From Cycloclasticus sp. 46_120_T64 (GTDB lineage Bacteria > Pseudomonadota > Gammaproteobacteria > Methylococcales > Cycloclasticaceae): a stretch of 64,000 bases of DNA. Position 1 is the first letter of the stretch. Each line of letters starts with the position of its first letter. The DNA is taken from positions 1 to 64,000 of the forward strand of contig MAAM01000012.1 in assembly GCA_002162695.1 (NCBI GenBank), in the 5' to 3' direction. The notes beneath the pieces were generated by a model. The model had not been told where the DNA came from. It did no database searches and saw only the letters and a program-made list of their open reading frames with translations. A program made the position numbers and the translations under genes. Positions 20,049-29,390 of this stretch are shown here, in pieces.

Positions 20049-20598
20049 AGCGTTTTTTATTAACTAGGGCCATGAATTTTGCGTATTCGTTCTTCTGTGC
20101 TGGGGATAAAACTTATCCTTGTTTTGCTCGTTATGTTATGTCCTGTTCTTAATTAATTATAGGTCTATGAGGTCTTCTAGCTTTGTTAGAGCATTGCAGT
20201 CGGCAGGTCTATGGTGCAACGATGAACTCCCTTGTCGCGTTAAGAATTTCTCTTTTTTCGCAATAGTGTGCGCGTTGTTTGAGCGTAGCGAGTTCGCGCA
20301 GGCCCGAAAACATAGTGATTCTTGCGATAGGGTGCCTTTTTCTTTGGTTCTGTTTCTTTTGGGCAAGCAAAAGAAATGAACGCCCTCACGGCAGCGAAAT
20401 GCTAGAACATAAGCTCGCTATAACAGTATTGAGACGCACTTAGGAACTAGATTTGTAGCTAAAGGGGATGCCAGTCCATAATTAGAACTGACCTCGCGGT
20501 TTTTAATATAAATAAGCCAAGCAGATTGAATCCAAGTCATCAGGAGAGGGAGTGTAAAAGTAGCTTTTATTACTCTATATTGCCTATGATCTGACAGG
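20049..20598. other. non-coding stretch, probably containing a dispersed repeat element
   Basis: Open frames of 86 residues (plus, from 20119) and 69 residues (minus) overlap each other here, but neither has a ribosome site or protein-like composition. The segment 20157-20385 has features I associate with dispersed intergenic repeats in proteobacteria: an inverted GAGCGTAGCGAGTTCGCGC block near 20281-20299 and a perfect hairpin at 20353-20376 (TTTCTTTTG, loop GGCAAG, CAAAAGAAA). The remaining sequence to the VF530 gene shows nothing recognisable. Confidence 0.4.
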
Positions 20599-20604
20599 TA
20601 TAAT
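20599..20604 (+). promoter_or_regulatory. -10 box for the VF530-domain gene
   Basis: A perfect TATAAT sits 32 bases before the ATG at 20636. It overlaps the in-frame ATG at 20603, so transcripts from this promoter would begin after that codon; this favours 20636 as the real start. The -35 region is weak. Confidence 0.45.
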
Positions 20605-20635
20605 GCATGCTTTTTTCCCTTTGCTGGATATTAGT

Positions 20636-21172
20636 ATGAATGATGAGATCAATTACACGAACAACCCTCTGCATGGTCTGAGTTTAAAAAACTTGTTGAC
20701 TGAGATAGTCGACCACTACGGTTTTGAAATTCTTTTTGCCTATTTAAATATCAATTGTTTTAAGACTAACCCCAGTATTGCTTCTAGTATTAAGTTTCTT
20801 AAAAAGACGACATGGGCCTGTGAAAAAGTTGAGGCTTTCTATTTGTATGAATTTAAAAACTTGCCGAAAGTGTCTTCCGAACAATACTCATTACCGCCTA
20901 GAGATCGGATTATCCCCGATGAGCAAACGCCCGGTGAGCCTGCTGAGCTGAGTTTAGAAGATGCGGAGCAGTTACGCGGAAAACGCACAGCGAAAGCTGC
21001 GGCATATGATAAAGGTACACGGCAAAATTCGGGCAAGAGTTATGGCGCTAAGCGACATAGCTACGCTGACAACTGGGATAATAATGCTTACGGAAAGAAG
21101 CAAGATGAATCGCTAGATTCAGAAGATTCATCGGTTGATGAACCGGAAGACCCTTGGGCGAAGTGGAGGTAA
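20636..21172 (+). CDS. VF530 (DUF2132) domain protein with charged C-terminal tail
   Basis: 178 residues from ATG at 20636. Residues about 8-65 match the VF530/DUF2132 pattern ([17 protein letters not shown], then [23 protein letters not shown]). VF530 proteins are small, usually under about 100 residues, and one from Vibrio fischeri binds DNA. Here the domain is followed by roughly 110 residues rich in Glu, Asp, Lys, Arg and Ser, probably disordered, ending DPWAKWR. The tail is the unusual part. The gene is isolated, between the toxin-antitoxin region and an oppositely oriented NRDE gene. Confidence 0.8.
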   Translation: MNDEINYTNNPLHGLSLKNLLTEIVDHYGFEILFAYLNINCFKTNPSIASSIKFLKKTTWACEKVEAFYLYEFKNLPKVSSEQYSLPPRDRIIPDEQTPGEPAELSLEDAEQLRGKRTAKAAAYDKGTRQNSGKSYGAKRHSYADNWDNNAYGKKQDESLDSEDSSVDEPEDPWAKWR

Positions 21173-21258
21173 TCTTCCGTCGGTTAAATGGCTTATTCAA
21201 CATAAGCTAATGGCCAAAAAGGCGGTTACTTTTACCACCCTTGTTTTAGTGTGTCAGC

Positions 21259-22020
21259 TTAGGCCTGAATGATTTGTTGCACTCGGGAGCTTTCTTCGCC
21301 CTGACGGTTATAGGTTAGCTCGGTGAATTTAACGCGGTTATTGTGGTCTATGGTGATCAAGGTGCTGCAGCGAGTGCCGTAGTCATCACTTTGAATAAAG
21401 GCTGAGGATAATAAACGTTCAAATTCGGGGTCTATGCCAGTAACGGGTATCTCGTGTTCTGCGGGTTTTTCGCTAGACTGTAAAATATTCAGTAAGTGCT
21501 CCTCATTGATCCGAGGTTTTTGTAACTGTGACTCAAGGGCGGCGCAACTACGGCTTACTTTCGGCCAAGGGGTGCCTAAACAAGCGTTGCTGAGGCCATG
21601 AATGCCAGGGGATATAAGCTGTGCTCGATGGGTGTCACTCGAGTAATGCCAAAGGCCGCTATCATCGAGCAGTAATAGGTTGAATAAACCGTATAAATGG
21701 TCGCTTTCGGTTAATTCGGCGAGAAAATCGGCGGCAGTTTGTTGGCGGCTTAAGAAGTTAGCAATAATCTCCCCGCGAGACAATGTGTTGTCCTTGCTAA
21801 AAGGGGGTTTACGAATATTGGTAATGGCTGCGAGGCGGCCAGTTTTATCAATACTCAACCAACTACCCCCTGCTGAGCAGTCAATGCCGCCGAAAATACT
21901 CGTTTGTTGGGGCCAAAAAGCGGCGGGTTTTGCTTCGCGGTGGTGGTATTCGTCACGGTTGGCGATGAGTACTAGTTTGTATTGTTCGTTGTGTTGGTGC
22001 GCAAAAAGTATAAGACACAT
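21259..22020 (-). CDS. NRDE (TANGO2-like) family protein
   Basis: 253 residues from ATG at 22020, giving the family N-terminus MCLILFAH in which Cys2 may become exposed after Met removal. The open frame runs on to a TTG at 22080, but those extra 20 residues are unlike the family. The signature ANRDEYHHR is at about residue 20, and the GGSWLSID motif lies near 60. Bacterial NRDE proteins are poorly characterised; eukaryotic TANGO2 relatives are linked to lipid or heme handling. The N-terminal fold resembles Ntn hydrolases. Confidence 0.85.
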   Translation of the reverse strand: MCLILFAHQHNEQYKLVLIANRDEYHHREAKPAAFWPQQTSIFGGIDCSAGGSWLSIDKTGRLAAITNIRKPPFSKDNTLSRGEIIANFLSRQQTAADFLAELTESDHLYGLFNLLLLDDSGLWHYSSDTHRAQLISPGIHGLSNACLGTPWPKVSRSCAALESQLQKPRINEEHLLNILQSSEKPAEHEIPVTGIDPEFERLLSSAFIQSDDYGTRCSTLITIDHNNRVKFTELTYNRQGEESSRVQQIIQA

Positions 22021-22094
22021 GAAATTAAGCTGGCGGTAAGTAATTATTTCTATCAAACACCGTCTCGCTAGATCTGTCAATTTTTAAGACTAAA

Positions 22095-22103
22095 TGCTAT
22101 AAT
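22095..22103 (+). promoter_or_regulatory. extended -10 promoter for acnB
   Basis: TGCTATAAT, an extended -10 (TGn plus TATAAT at 22098-22103), lies 63 bases before the acnB start. The -35 region is weak, as is usual with an extended -10. Confidence 0.5.
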
Positions 22104-22165
22104 ATTGCGCAAATTTGTTAGTGGTGCTTGCTTTGAAGTACTGAATTTAATCATAGGAGTGGAAT

Positions 22166-24757
22166 GTGTTAAAAGAATATCGCAAACATGTAGAAGAGCG
22201 CGCAGCTATTGGTGTTGTGCCTAAGCCGTTAGATGCGGATCAAGTGGCTGGACTTGTTGAATTATTAAAAAACCCTCCTGCGGGTGAAGGCGAGTTTTTA
22301 CTCGACCTTATCACCAACCGTGTACCACCTGGTGTGGATGAAGCAGCATACGTTAAAGCGGGTTTCTTAGCGGCGATCACTAAGGGTGATGCAACATCGC
22401 CTTTAATTGATGCAGCTAAAGCAGCAGAATTATTAGGCACTATGCTAGGTGGTTATAATATTTCACCGTTAGTCGACCTACTCGATAACGCTGAATTAGC
22501 GGATACGGCTGCTAAACAGTTATCACACATCTTATTAGTATTTGATGCATTCCATGACGTAAAAGAAAAAGCGGATGCCGGTAATGCAGCGGCTCAGCGC
22601 GTTTTACAATCATGGGCTGATGCTGAATGGTTCACTAGCCGCGCACCATTAGCGGATAAATTAACCGTTAAAGTCTTTGAAGTGACTGGCGAAACGAATA
22701 CCGATGATTTATCACCAGCACCGGATGCTTGGTCTCGCCCTGATATTCCTTTACACGCTTTAGCGATGCTTAAAATGCCGCGTGATGGTATCAAGCCTGA
22801 TGTTGAAGGCGAAGTTGGCCCAATCGTTCAGTTGGATGAAATGGCTAAAGACGGCATTCCATTAGCGTACGTGGGTGATGTTGTAGGAACCGGTTCTTCA
22901 CGTAAATCAGCGACTAACTCCGTGTTATGGTTTATGGGCGACGACATTCCTTTCGTGCCTAATAAGCGTGGTGGCGGTGTTTGTATTGGTGCCAAAATTG
23001 CTCCGATTTTCTTCAACACGATGGAAGATTCTGGCGCGTTACCGATTGAAATGGACGTTAGCAAGCTGAATATGAATGATGTTATCGACATCTTCCCATA
23101 TGAAGGCAAAGTAACAAAAAGCGGTACTGATGAAGTGTTAACGGAGTTTGCACTGAAATCTAAAGTGCTGCTTGATGAAGTACAAGCCGGCGGTCGTATT
23201 CCTCTAATCATTGGTCGTGGTTTAACACTACGTGCTCGTAAAGCCCTTGGTTTGGCTGAAATTGATGTGTTCCGTCAACCAGAATCTCACGAAGATAATG
23301 GCAAAGGCTTTACCCTAGCGCAAAAAATGGTGGGTAAAGCATGTGGCGTTGCTGGTATTAAAGCCGGTGTTTATTGCGAACCTCATATGACAACGGTGGG
23401 ATCTCAAGATACGACAGGCCCAATGACGCGTGATGAACTTAAAGATCTAGCTTGCCTAGGTTTCTCAGCTGATCTAGTCATGCAGTCTTTCTGTCACACA
23501 GCGGCTTACCCTAAGCCTGTGGATGTAACAACGCATCACACCCTACCTGATTTCATCATGAACCGTGGCGGTGTACCTTTACGTCCGGGTGATGGCATTA
23601 TTCACTCTTGGTTAAACCGTATGTTATTACCTGATACCGTTGGTACAGGTGGTGATTCACATACACGTTTCCCACTCGGTATTTCTTTCCCTGCGGGTTC
23701 TGGTTTGGTGGCGTTTGCTGCGGCAACCGGTGTTATGCCGCTTGATATGCCTGAATCAATCTTGGTTCGTTTCTCGGGTGAAATGCAACCGGGTATCACC
23801 TTACGTGATATGGTTAATGCCATTCCTCTAGCAGCGATCGACAAAGGTTTATTAACCGTTGCGAAAGAAGGCAAAATCAACGCATTCTCTGGTCGTATTC
23901 TTGAAATTGAAGGTCTTCCTGATCTTAAAGTTGAGCAAGCATTTGAATTATCTGATTCATCAGCTGAACGTTCAGCTGCGGGTTGTACTATTAAGCTTAA
24001 CCAAGAGCCAATTACCGAGTACTTAAATTCAAACATCACCATGTTGAAATGGATGATTGCTGAAGGGTATGGCGATGTAAGAACCATTGAACGCCGCATT
24101 ACTGCGATGGAAAAATGGTTAGCTAACCCAGAATTGATGGAAGCTGATGCCGATGCCGAATACGCAGAAATCATCGACATCAACATGAGCGACATTAAAG
24201 AGCCGATTCTTGCTTGTCCGAATGACCCAGATGACGTGAAAACATTGTCTGACGTTGCCGGTACAAAAATTGATGAAGTCTTCATTGGTTCATGCATGAC
24301 CAATATCGGTCACTTCCGTGCAGCGGGTAACCTACTTAAAGAGTTTGGTGGTGTATTACCAACACGTTTGTGGATTGCTCCTCCAACAAAAATGGATGCG
24401 GCACAATTAACTGAAGAAGGTTACTACTTCACTTATGGCGCTGCAGGTGCACGTACTGAAATGCCGGGTTGTTCTTTATGTATGGGTAACCAAGCGCGTA
24501 TTGCTGAGAAATCAACCGCGATTTCAACCTCTACTCGTAACTTCCCTAATCGTTTAGGGACAGGCGCTGATGTTTACTTGGCTTCTGCCGAATTAGCAGC
24601 GATTGGTGCCATTCTAGGTAAAATTCCTTCTACGGAAGAATACATGGAATACGCTAAGAAAATCGACGTAACAGCAGCGGATACATACCGTTACTTGAAC
24701 TTCGATAAGATTGGCACGTACCAAGAAATTGCTGACAAAGTTGAGATACACTCTTAG
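22166..24757 (+). CDS. acnB: aconitate hydratase B
   Basis: 863 residues from GTG at 22166, preceded by AGGAG. The AcnB domain order is visible: an N-terminal HEAT-like domain (about 1-160), the swivel domain (about 170-370) and then the catalytic domains. Fe-S ligand Cys residues are in SCMTNIGH and in CSLCMGN near residue 770. The enzyme interconverts citrate and isocitrate in the TCA cycle, and its apo form can bind mRNA in E. coli. The gene has its own promoter and terminator. Confidence 0.97.
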   Translation: MLKEYRKHVEERAAIGVVPKPLDADQVAGLVELLKNPPAGEGEFLLDLITNRVPPGVDEAAYVKAGFLAAITKGDATSPLIDAAKAAELLGTMLGGYNISPLVDLLDNAELADTAAKQLSHILLVFDAFHDVKEKADAGNAAAQRVLQSWADAEWFTSRAPLADKLTVKVFEVTGETNTDDLSPAPDAWSRPDIPLHALAMLKMPRDGIKPDVEGEVGPIVQLDEMAKDGIPLAYVGDVVGTGSSRKSATNSVLWFMGDDIPFVPNKRGGGVCIGAKIAPIFFNTMEDSGALPIEMDVSKLNMNDVIDIFPYEGKVTKSGTDEVLTEFALKSKVLLDEVQAGGRIPLIIGRGLTLRARKALGLAEIDVFRQPESHEDNGKGFTLAQKMVGKACGVAGIKAGVYCEPHMTTVGSQDTTGPMTRDELKDLACLGFSADLVMQSFCHTAAYPKPVDVTTHHTLPDFIMNRGGVPLRPGDGIIHSWLNRMLLPDTVGTGGDSHTRFPLGISFPAGSGLVAFAAATGVMPLDMPESILVRFSGEMQPGITLRDMVNAIPLAAIDKGLLTVAKEGKINAFSGRILEIEGLPDLKVEQAFELSDSSAERSAAGCTIKLNQEPITEYLNSNITMLKWMIAEGYGDVRTIERRITAMEKWLANPELMEADADAEYAEIIDINMSDIKEPILACPNDPDDVKTLSDVAGTKIDEVFIGSCMTNIGHFRAAGNLLKEFGGVLPTRLWIAPPTKMDAAQLTEEGYYFTYGAAGARTEMPGCSLCMGNQARIAEKSTAISTSTRNFPNRLGTGADVYLASAELAAIGAILGKIPSTEEYMEYAKKIDVTAADTYRYLNFDKIGTYQEIADKVEIHS

Positions 24758-24784
24758 TTATTGAGTTTTTATAGTTAGTGTGAA

Positions 24785-24812
24785 AAGGGGGCTAGAAATA
24801 GCCCCTTTTTTT
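24785..24812 (+). terminator. rho-independent terminator after acnB
   Basis: A 10-bp stem (AAGGGGGCTA / TAGCCCCTTT, one wobble pair) around a GAAA loop is followed by a run of T (to 24812). Confidence 0.9.
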
Positions 24813-25249
24813 ATGCCTGTAAACTATATAAAAAAGGAGCTTAAGGTGAATTTAGGGAAGGCCTTGGCAGCAGGGGTTGATAGCTGTATATCTTGGTCTA
24901 GCATGGAAATAAATGTAACTGTGTAGGCACTGGTAAGGGTGTGAGCAGGACAAATTATGGGAAGAAGCCGGTATACGATTACCGAAGAGCTAAAAGGTGG
25001 GCTTCGAAAACTCAGCTACAACCGGCAAACGCACAGGAATAGTTACCAGATATAATGCAGGGGGCTGAAGCATGAAGCTAAGTAAGGTAAGCGCATCATC
25101 GAGGAAAATAAAACATCATTAATCGAGCTCACGCTTTTTAAAATAGAAATCCGCTTGATTCCTAAAACCTCATAATGCCAGCTCAAGCTGATAAATATAG
25201 ATGTTTAAAAAAAGAAAATTCGATCAAACAGTAACATAGAAGGGGTTTC
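24813..25249. other. intergenic region, nothing recognised
   Basis: 437 bases between the acnB terminator and the helicase gene. No gene, tRNA or clear promoter was recognised. Only the last bases are assignable: AAGGGG at 25240-25245 is the ribosome site for the helicase. Its low coding likelihood next to a large accessory gene is compatible with decayed DNA. Confidence 0.5.
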
Positions 25250-28200
25250 ATGAGACGAACGGGTATTTATGAGCAACTAATAACTCAATTAGTTGAAGAG
25301 AACCTTGATAGAGAGTCTTTCCATGTGGGTGAGCGGTCATTAGAGTCAGCAGAAGCGGCAACATGGCTTTCTCGCTTTCTAACGCGCATCATTGAAATTG
25401 CAATGGACTCAGTACCGAGTGGCGATACTAGAGTTCATGAGCAAATAAGTCTTGCGAATACGATTGTACTTTGGCTTAGTCAGCATCTTAAAGATGAAGA
25501 ATTAATTAGCGAAAATCTACTGGATAGCCGAGGAAAAATTCTTACGGCACTGTTTGATAAATCAAACCCTATTGCGGCTGATTTACCCAAGTATGTTGAA
25601 TCAATCATGCCAATAACGGGACTAACGCAGAGTGAATTATTTTGTGGGAGCAATGTTGGTGTTTCACTAGAAACAGAGATTAAAAGGGAGATTAAGTCAT
25701 CAGATAAAATCTATTGGTTAGTTTCATTTATAAAATGGGCTGGGATCCGAATTTTTAAAAATGAATTAGAATCTTTTACTAGAAGCGGGAAACAGCTAAA
25801 AATAATTACTACTTCTTATATGGGCGCGACAGATGCAAAAGCAGTAGAGTTTTTAGCTTCATTACCCAACACTGAGGTTAAGCTGAGTTACAACACTAAC
25901 CGCGAAAGACTGCATGCAAAATCTTATTTATTCATGCGTAATACTGGCTTTCACACGGGGTATATTGGTTCATCTAATTTATCCCACTCCGCATTAACGA
26001 GTGGTTTGGAATGGAACCTGAAAATCACTTCACAAGAAATTCCACACATCATTGAAAAGTCACTCAGTACTTTTGAAACTTATTGGGAATCACCTGATTT
26101 TGAGCGCTTTGATGGGAAGGCCGAAAGCCGTGAAAAATTAAGCAATGCGTTACAAGAGGCGAAAGGTAGTTTCAATAATTTAGCACCCAGTTTCTATTTT
26201 GATATAGCGCCTCACTCACATCAACAAACCATATTAGATAAATTACAAGTAGAACGCGACCTACATAATAGGTACCGGAACTTGGTGGTTGCAGCAACGG
26301 GAACAGGTAAAACCATTATTTCTGCTTTTGATTTTTCACGCTTTTATAATGAAAACCCAGAAGCAAAATTTTTGTTTATTGCTCATAGAGAAGAAATACT
26401 GAAGCAGGCACAAAGTGCATATCGTGGCGTATTAAAGAATAGCTCTTTTGGAGAGCTATGGGTTGGTAATAACAAGCCTAGTAAATATAAGCACCTTTTC
26501 GCCTCAATCCAAAGCTTAAACAATCAAACTGATACATTAGAATTAAGTGAAGGTTACTTTGATTATATTGTCATTGATGAGGTTCATCACATATCAGCAA
26601 GTAGTTACCGCTCTGTATTAAATCACTTTAAGCCTAAGATACTATTGGGTTTGACCGCTACGCCTGAGCGTCATGATGGGGTGGATATTCTTAGTGATTT
26701 CTGTCATGTTATTGCAGCAGAAATAAGATTGCCAGAAGCTATAAACCAAAGGCAGCTTTCGCCATTTCAATATTTTGCTATCGATGATGATACGGATTTA
26801 ACGACCATTTCGTGGTCAAAAGGGCGTTATGACGTGGCTGAATTAACACGTCTTTACACCTATAACGATCAACGTGTTTTGCGAATTTTGCAAAGCCTTG
26901 ACGAGATTGTGACCGATATATCACAGATGAGAGCATTGGCATTTTGCGTCAGTAAAGATCATGCTAAATTTATGGCTCAAAAATTCACTCTGCAAAATAT
27001 TCCATGCGGCGTACTAACCAGTGATAACAGTCAAGAGCGTGAAATTCAGCAACAACGGCTAAGATCGAAGGAAATAAATGTATTGTTTGTCGTCGATATA
27101 TTTAACGAGGGTGTCGATATTCCAGAATTAGACACTTTACTGTTTTTACGCCCTACCGAAAGTTTAACTGTTTTTCTTCAACAACTAGGTCGGGGGCTAC
27201 GACTGACGAATGATAAAGAGTGTTGCACAGTATTAGATTTTGTAGGTAATTCACGACCAGAATATGATTTCTCTCATAAGTTTAGAGCCTTAGTCGGCAA
27301 AACGAACCAAGCAATTACAAAAGAAATTAAACAAGGTTTTCCGCACCTTCCTTTGGGGTGCCGCATTGAGTTACAAGAAAAAACTCAATTGATGATCCTT
27401 AAAAATATTAGCCAAGCGACGCTTAACAAAAACATGCTAATTCGCTTAATAATCAACTTCCCCCATGCTACGAACTTACCGTTAACGCTAACTAATTTTT
27501 TACAGTTTTATCCTAATATCACATTAGAAGATATATACAAGGTTAAATCTGGCAGGCTTGGAGGGTGGTCGACATTACTTGCGGCTAGCAAGGGAAAGGA
27601 AATAGAAACAGATAAAAAAGAGCTTTATGGCGCCTATTATCGGGCAATTAATAATCGGCTGATAAATTGCTCATCAATTTCTTATTTACGTTTTATGAAA
27701 GTCCTTTGTGCCAACAGTTTCTCAATGCCATCTGCTCATTCTCATCAACACGAATCAAATAATCGGCCACTTTTTTCTCTGATGTGTCATTACGATTTTT
27801 GGGATAAAACCGGTGCTCAGGCTGGGTTTAGTGATTTAGCAGGAAGCTTAATGGCTTTAAAGGATTCGGTCTTACAAGATGAGCTAAGTGAAGTGCTTTC
27901 ACTTCTTATCGAGCGCCTTGATGTTGGTGAGTTTGATATGCCAGTAGTTAATAATATTAAGGTAGATTCATGCCCCCTAAAAATGCATGTTCGATACCCC
28001 AAAGAGCATATTCTTATCGCTTTTGAAGACAGTACGTTTGCAAAGAAATCATCTAGCCGTGAAGGTGTTTTGAATATAGAAAAGGCTAATACTGAATTAT
28101 TATTTGTCACTTTGAATAAGTGTGAGAAGCAATTTTCAGCAACAACTATGTATCATGATTACGCGATTAGCCCAACGTTATTTCATTGGCAAACTCAAAA

Positions 28201-28447
28201 CAGTGCCAGACCAAGTTCAGGTCGAGGTTTAGGTTATATCCAACAAAAAGAAAACAAGAAAACCTTTCTTCTATTTGTGCGTGAACAAGCTAAAGATGAA
28301 AATGTCCGAACAATGGGCTTTGTAAATTTTGGCCCTGTGGATTTTGTTAAATATGAAGGGAGCCAGCCGATGAATATTACTTGGGAATTACAGCATCCCA
28401 TGCCTGCATATTTATGGCATGAGACTGCTAAGTTAGCGATTGGGTGA
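25250..28447 (+). CDS. PLD-like / DEAD-box helicase / DUF3427 protein
   Basis: 1065 residues. Order: an N-terminal helical part (1-130), a phospholipase-D-like nuclease fold (about 135-285) with HAKSYLF at 222-228 and GSSNLS at 240-245, an SF2 helicase core with Walker A TGTGKT (about 350-355), DEVHH at 443-447, GLTATPER and the motif VI region QQLGRGLRL, then a C-terminal DUF3427 domain. It probably unwinds or translocates on nucleic acid and may cut or bind it through the PLD part. Such proteins are common in bacterial accessory regions and defence islands, but no partner gene is present. The PLD module shows one HxK half-site only, so nuclease activity would need a dimer. Confidence 0.88.
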   Translation: MRRTGIYEQLITQLVEENLDRESFHVGERSLESAEAATWLSRFLTRIIEIAMDSVPSGDTRVHEQISLANTIVLWLSQHLKDEELISENLLDSRGKILTALFDKSNPIAADLPKYVESIMPITGLTQSELFCGSNVGVSLETEIKREIKSSDKIYWLVSFIKWAGIRIFKNELESFTRSGKQLKIITTSYMGATDAKAVEFLASLPNTEVKLSYNTNRERLHAKSYLFMRNTGFHTGYIGSSNLSHSALTSGLEWNLKITSQEIPHIIEKSLSTFETYWESPDFERFDGKAESREKLSNALQEAKGSFNNLAPSFYFDIAPHSHQQTILDKLQVERDLHNRYRNLVVAATGTGKTIISAFDFSRFYNENPEAKFLFIAHREEILKQAQSAYRGVLKNSSFGELWVGNNKPSKYKHLFASIQSLNNQTDTLELSEGYFDYIVIDEVHHISASSYRSVLNHFKPKILLGLTATPERHDGVDILSDFCHVIAAEIRLPEAINQRQLSPFQYFAIDDDTDLTTISWSKGRYDVAELTRLYTYNDQRVLRILQSLDEIVTDISQMRALAFCVSKDHAKFMAQKFTLQNIPCGVLTSDNSQEREIQQQRLRSKEINVLFVVDIFNEGVDIPELDTLLFLRPTESLTVFLQQLGRGLRLTNDKECCTVLDFVGNSRPEYDFSHKFRALVGKTNQAITKEIKQGFPHLPLGCRIELQEKTQLMILKNISQATLNKNMLIRLIINFPHATNLPLTLTNFLQFYPNITLEDIYKVKSGRLGGWSTLLAASKGKEIETDKKELYGAYYRAINNRLINCSSISYLRFMKVLCANSFSMPSAHSHQHESNNRPLFSLMCHYDFWDKTGAQAGFSDLAGSLMALKDSVLQDELSEVLSLLIERLDVGEFDMPVVNNIKVDSCPLKMHVRYPKEHILIAFEDSTFAKKSSSREGVLNIEKANTELLFVTLNKCEKQFSATTMYHDYAISPTLFHWQTQNSARPSSGRGLGYIQQKENKKTFLLFVREQAKDENVRTMGFVNFGPVDFVKYEGSQPMNITWELQHPMPAYLWHETAKLAIG

Positions 28448-28631
28448 TAAAGCTGATTATGAATCTAGGGGTGTGTGACCGAGTAAGGTCGATAATTTTA
28501 GTGGGTGGAAGTCCTGCTCTGGCAAGGGAGTCTGGCAGCTTGATATCCACCCGATAAAAAAGGTGGCCTTAATAATCCCTGCACGATAACTTAATAATGC
28601 TTATTCCCTAAAGGCACGAAGGGCCCTGGTA

Positions 28632-29321
28632 TTAATCGCTGAGTTGAATTGAGCCGTTTACATTAACCTGAATAATGGAGGTGTTTTGTTGCAAATTAGC
28701 TGGGGCCGCCTCGCTCATTGGGGCGCTGTTCATCATTCTAGACTTGGCATAAAAAACTGGAGGGCGTGGGGTATTTGAATTGATGTTAATGGTCTGTAGG
28801 GTGTAGCCTGATTTTTCAAACTGCTGGCTAATGAACGTTGCTTTGTTCCTGAAGTTTGCAATGGCTTGTTTGAGTAGGCCTTTTTTGCTTTGAGCGAGTT
28901 TTTCTTTAGAGACTTGGTAACGAATTGATTTTACCAATAACTGTTCTTGTAATAAGCCAATCAGTTGACCTAGCTCGGCCGTGTTTTTGCTTTGAAGGGT
29001 GATGCTTTGGCTGCCGCGCCATGCTTTGAATATTCGTTTTTGATAAATTTGGTGGGAGCTATATTGCCCGCCCTTAAGTTTAATATTGCTGAAAGGCTTA
29101 GAGGTGCTCATGGCCCAAGCCATTTTTTTATTGATGGTTTTTGCTAAGAGGGCGGGATCGTGGTTCTCGGCTTCGACAGAGAGGGTTGCTAGCATTAGGT
29201 CGGTATCGACCGTTAAGCTGGCGGATGCTTGTAGGTTTACGATTCCCTTGGGTTTAGTCTCATCTGCGAATGCAGGCGTGAGTAAAAAACTAAGGCTTAG
29301 GGCTAATATCCATTTTTTCAT
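28632..29321 (-). CDS. periplasmic SIMPL (DUF541) family protein
   Basis: 229 residues with a clear Sec signal peptide (MKKWILALSLSFLLTPAFA, cleavage near 19-20) and a SIMPL/DUF541 fold (about 25-225), including the pattern GIVNLQASASLTVDTDLM. Family members form periplasmic oligomers of uncertain role; some are linked to oxidative-stress tolerance. The ribosome site sits inside a perfect 15-bp hairpin directly before the start codon. It lies downstream of sthA on the same strand. Confidence 0.85.
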   Translation of the reverse strand: MKKWILALSLSFLLTPAFADETKPKGIVNLQASASLTVDTDLMLATLSVEAENHDPALLAKTINKKMAWAMSTSKPFSNIKLKGGQYSSHQIYQKRIFKAWRGSQSITLQSKNTAELGQLIGLLQEQLLVKSIRYQVSKEKLAQSKKGLLKQAIANFRNKATFISQQFEKSGYTLQTININSNTPRPPVFYAKSRMMNSAPMSEAAPANLQQNTSIIQVNVNGSIQLSD

Positions 29322-29323
29322 TG

Positions 29324-29356
29324 TAGTCTTCCTATCGAGTGTCGATAGGAAGACTA
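29324..29356 (-). promoter_or_regulatory. perfect hairpin covering the ribosome site of the SIMPL gene
   Basis: Two perfect 15-base arms (TAGTCTTCCTATCGA at 29324-29338 and its complement at 29342-29356) flank a 3-base loop. In the mRNA the 3' arm contains AGGAAG (29328-29333), six bases before the ATG at 29321. There is no T-run, so it is not a standard terminator; RNA folding would hide the ribosome site. Confidence 0.75.
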
Positions 29357-29390
29357 TACAGCTTAAAGCTGAATGAGTAGTGAATCGCGC

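Noticed and set aside
20119..20379. 86-residue ORF with a Cys/Phe-rich product
   Set aside because: Overlaps an antisense ORF of similar size, has no ribosome site and contains a hairpin and inverted blocks; better read as a non-coding repeat.
23602..24303. 233-residue antisense ORF inside acnB
   Set aside because: It is fully inside a strongly conserved gene on the other strand, and its composition follows acnB codons in reverse.
24813..25249. group II intron or other ribozyme remnant before the helicase
   Set aside because: Some G+A-rich stretches suggested it, but no domain V-like hairpin or reverse transcriptase remnant could be identified.
28501..28552. structured RNA between the helicase and SIMPL genes (GGGTGGA ... 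TCCACCC)
   Set aside because: A 7-bp arm pair about 35 bases apart is weak evidence and could be chance.
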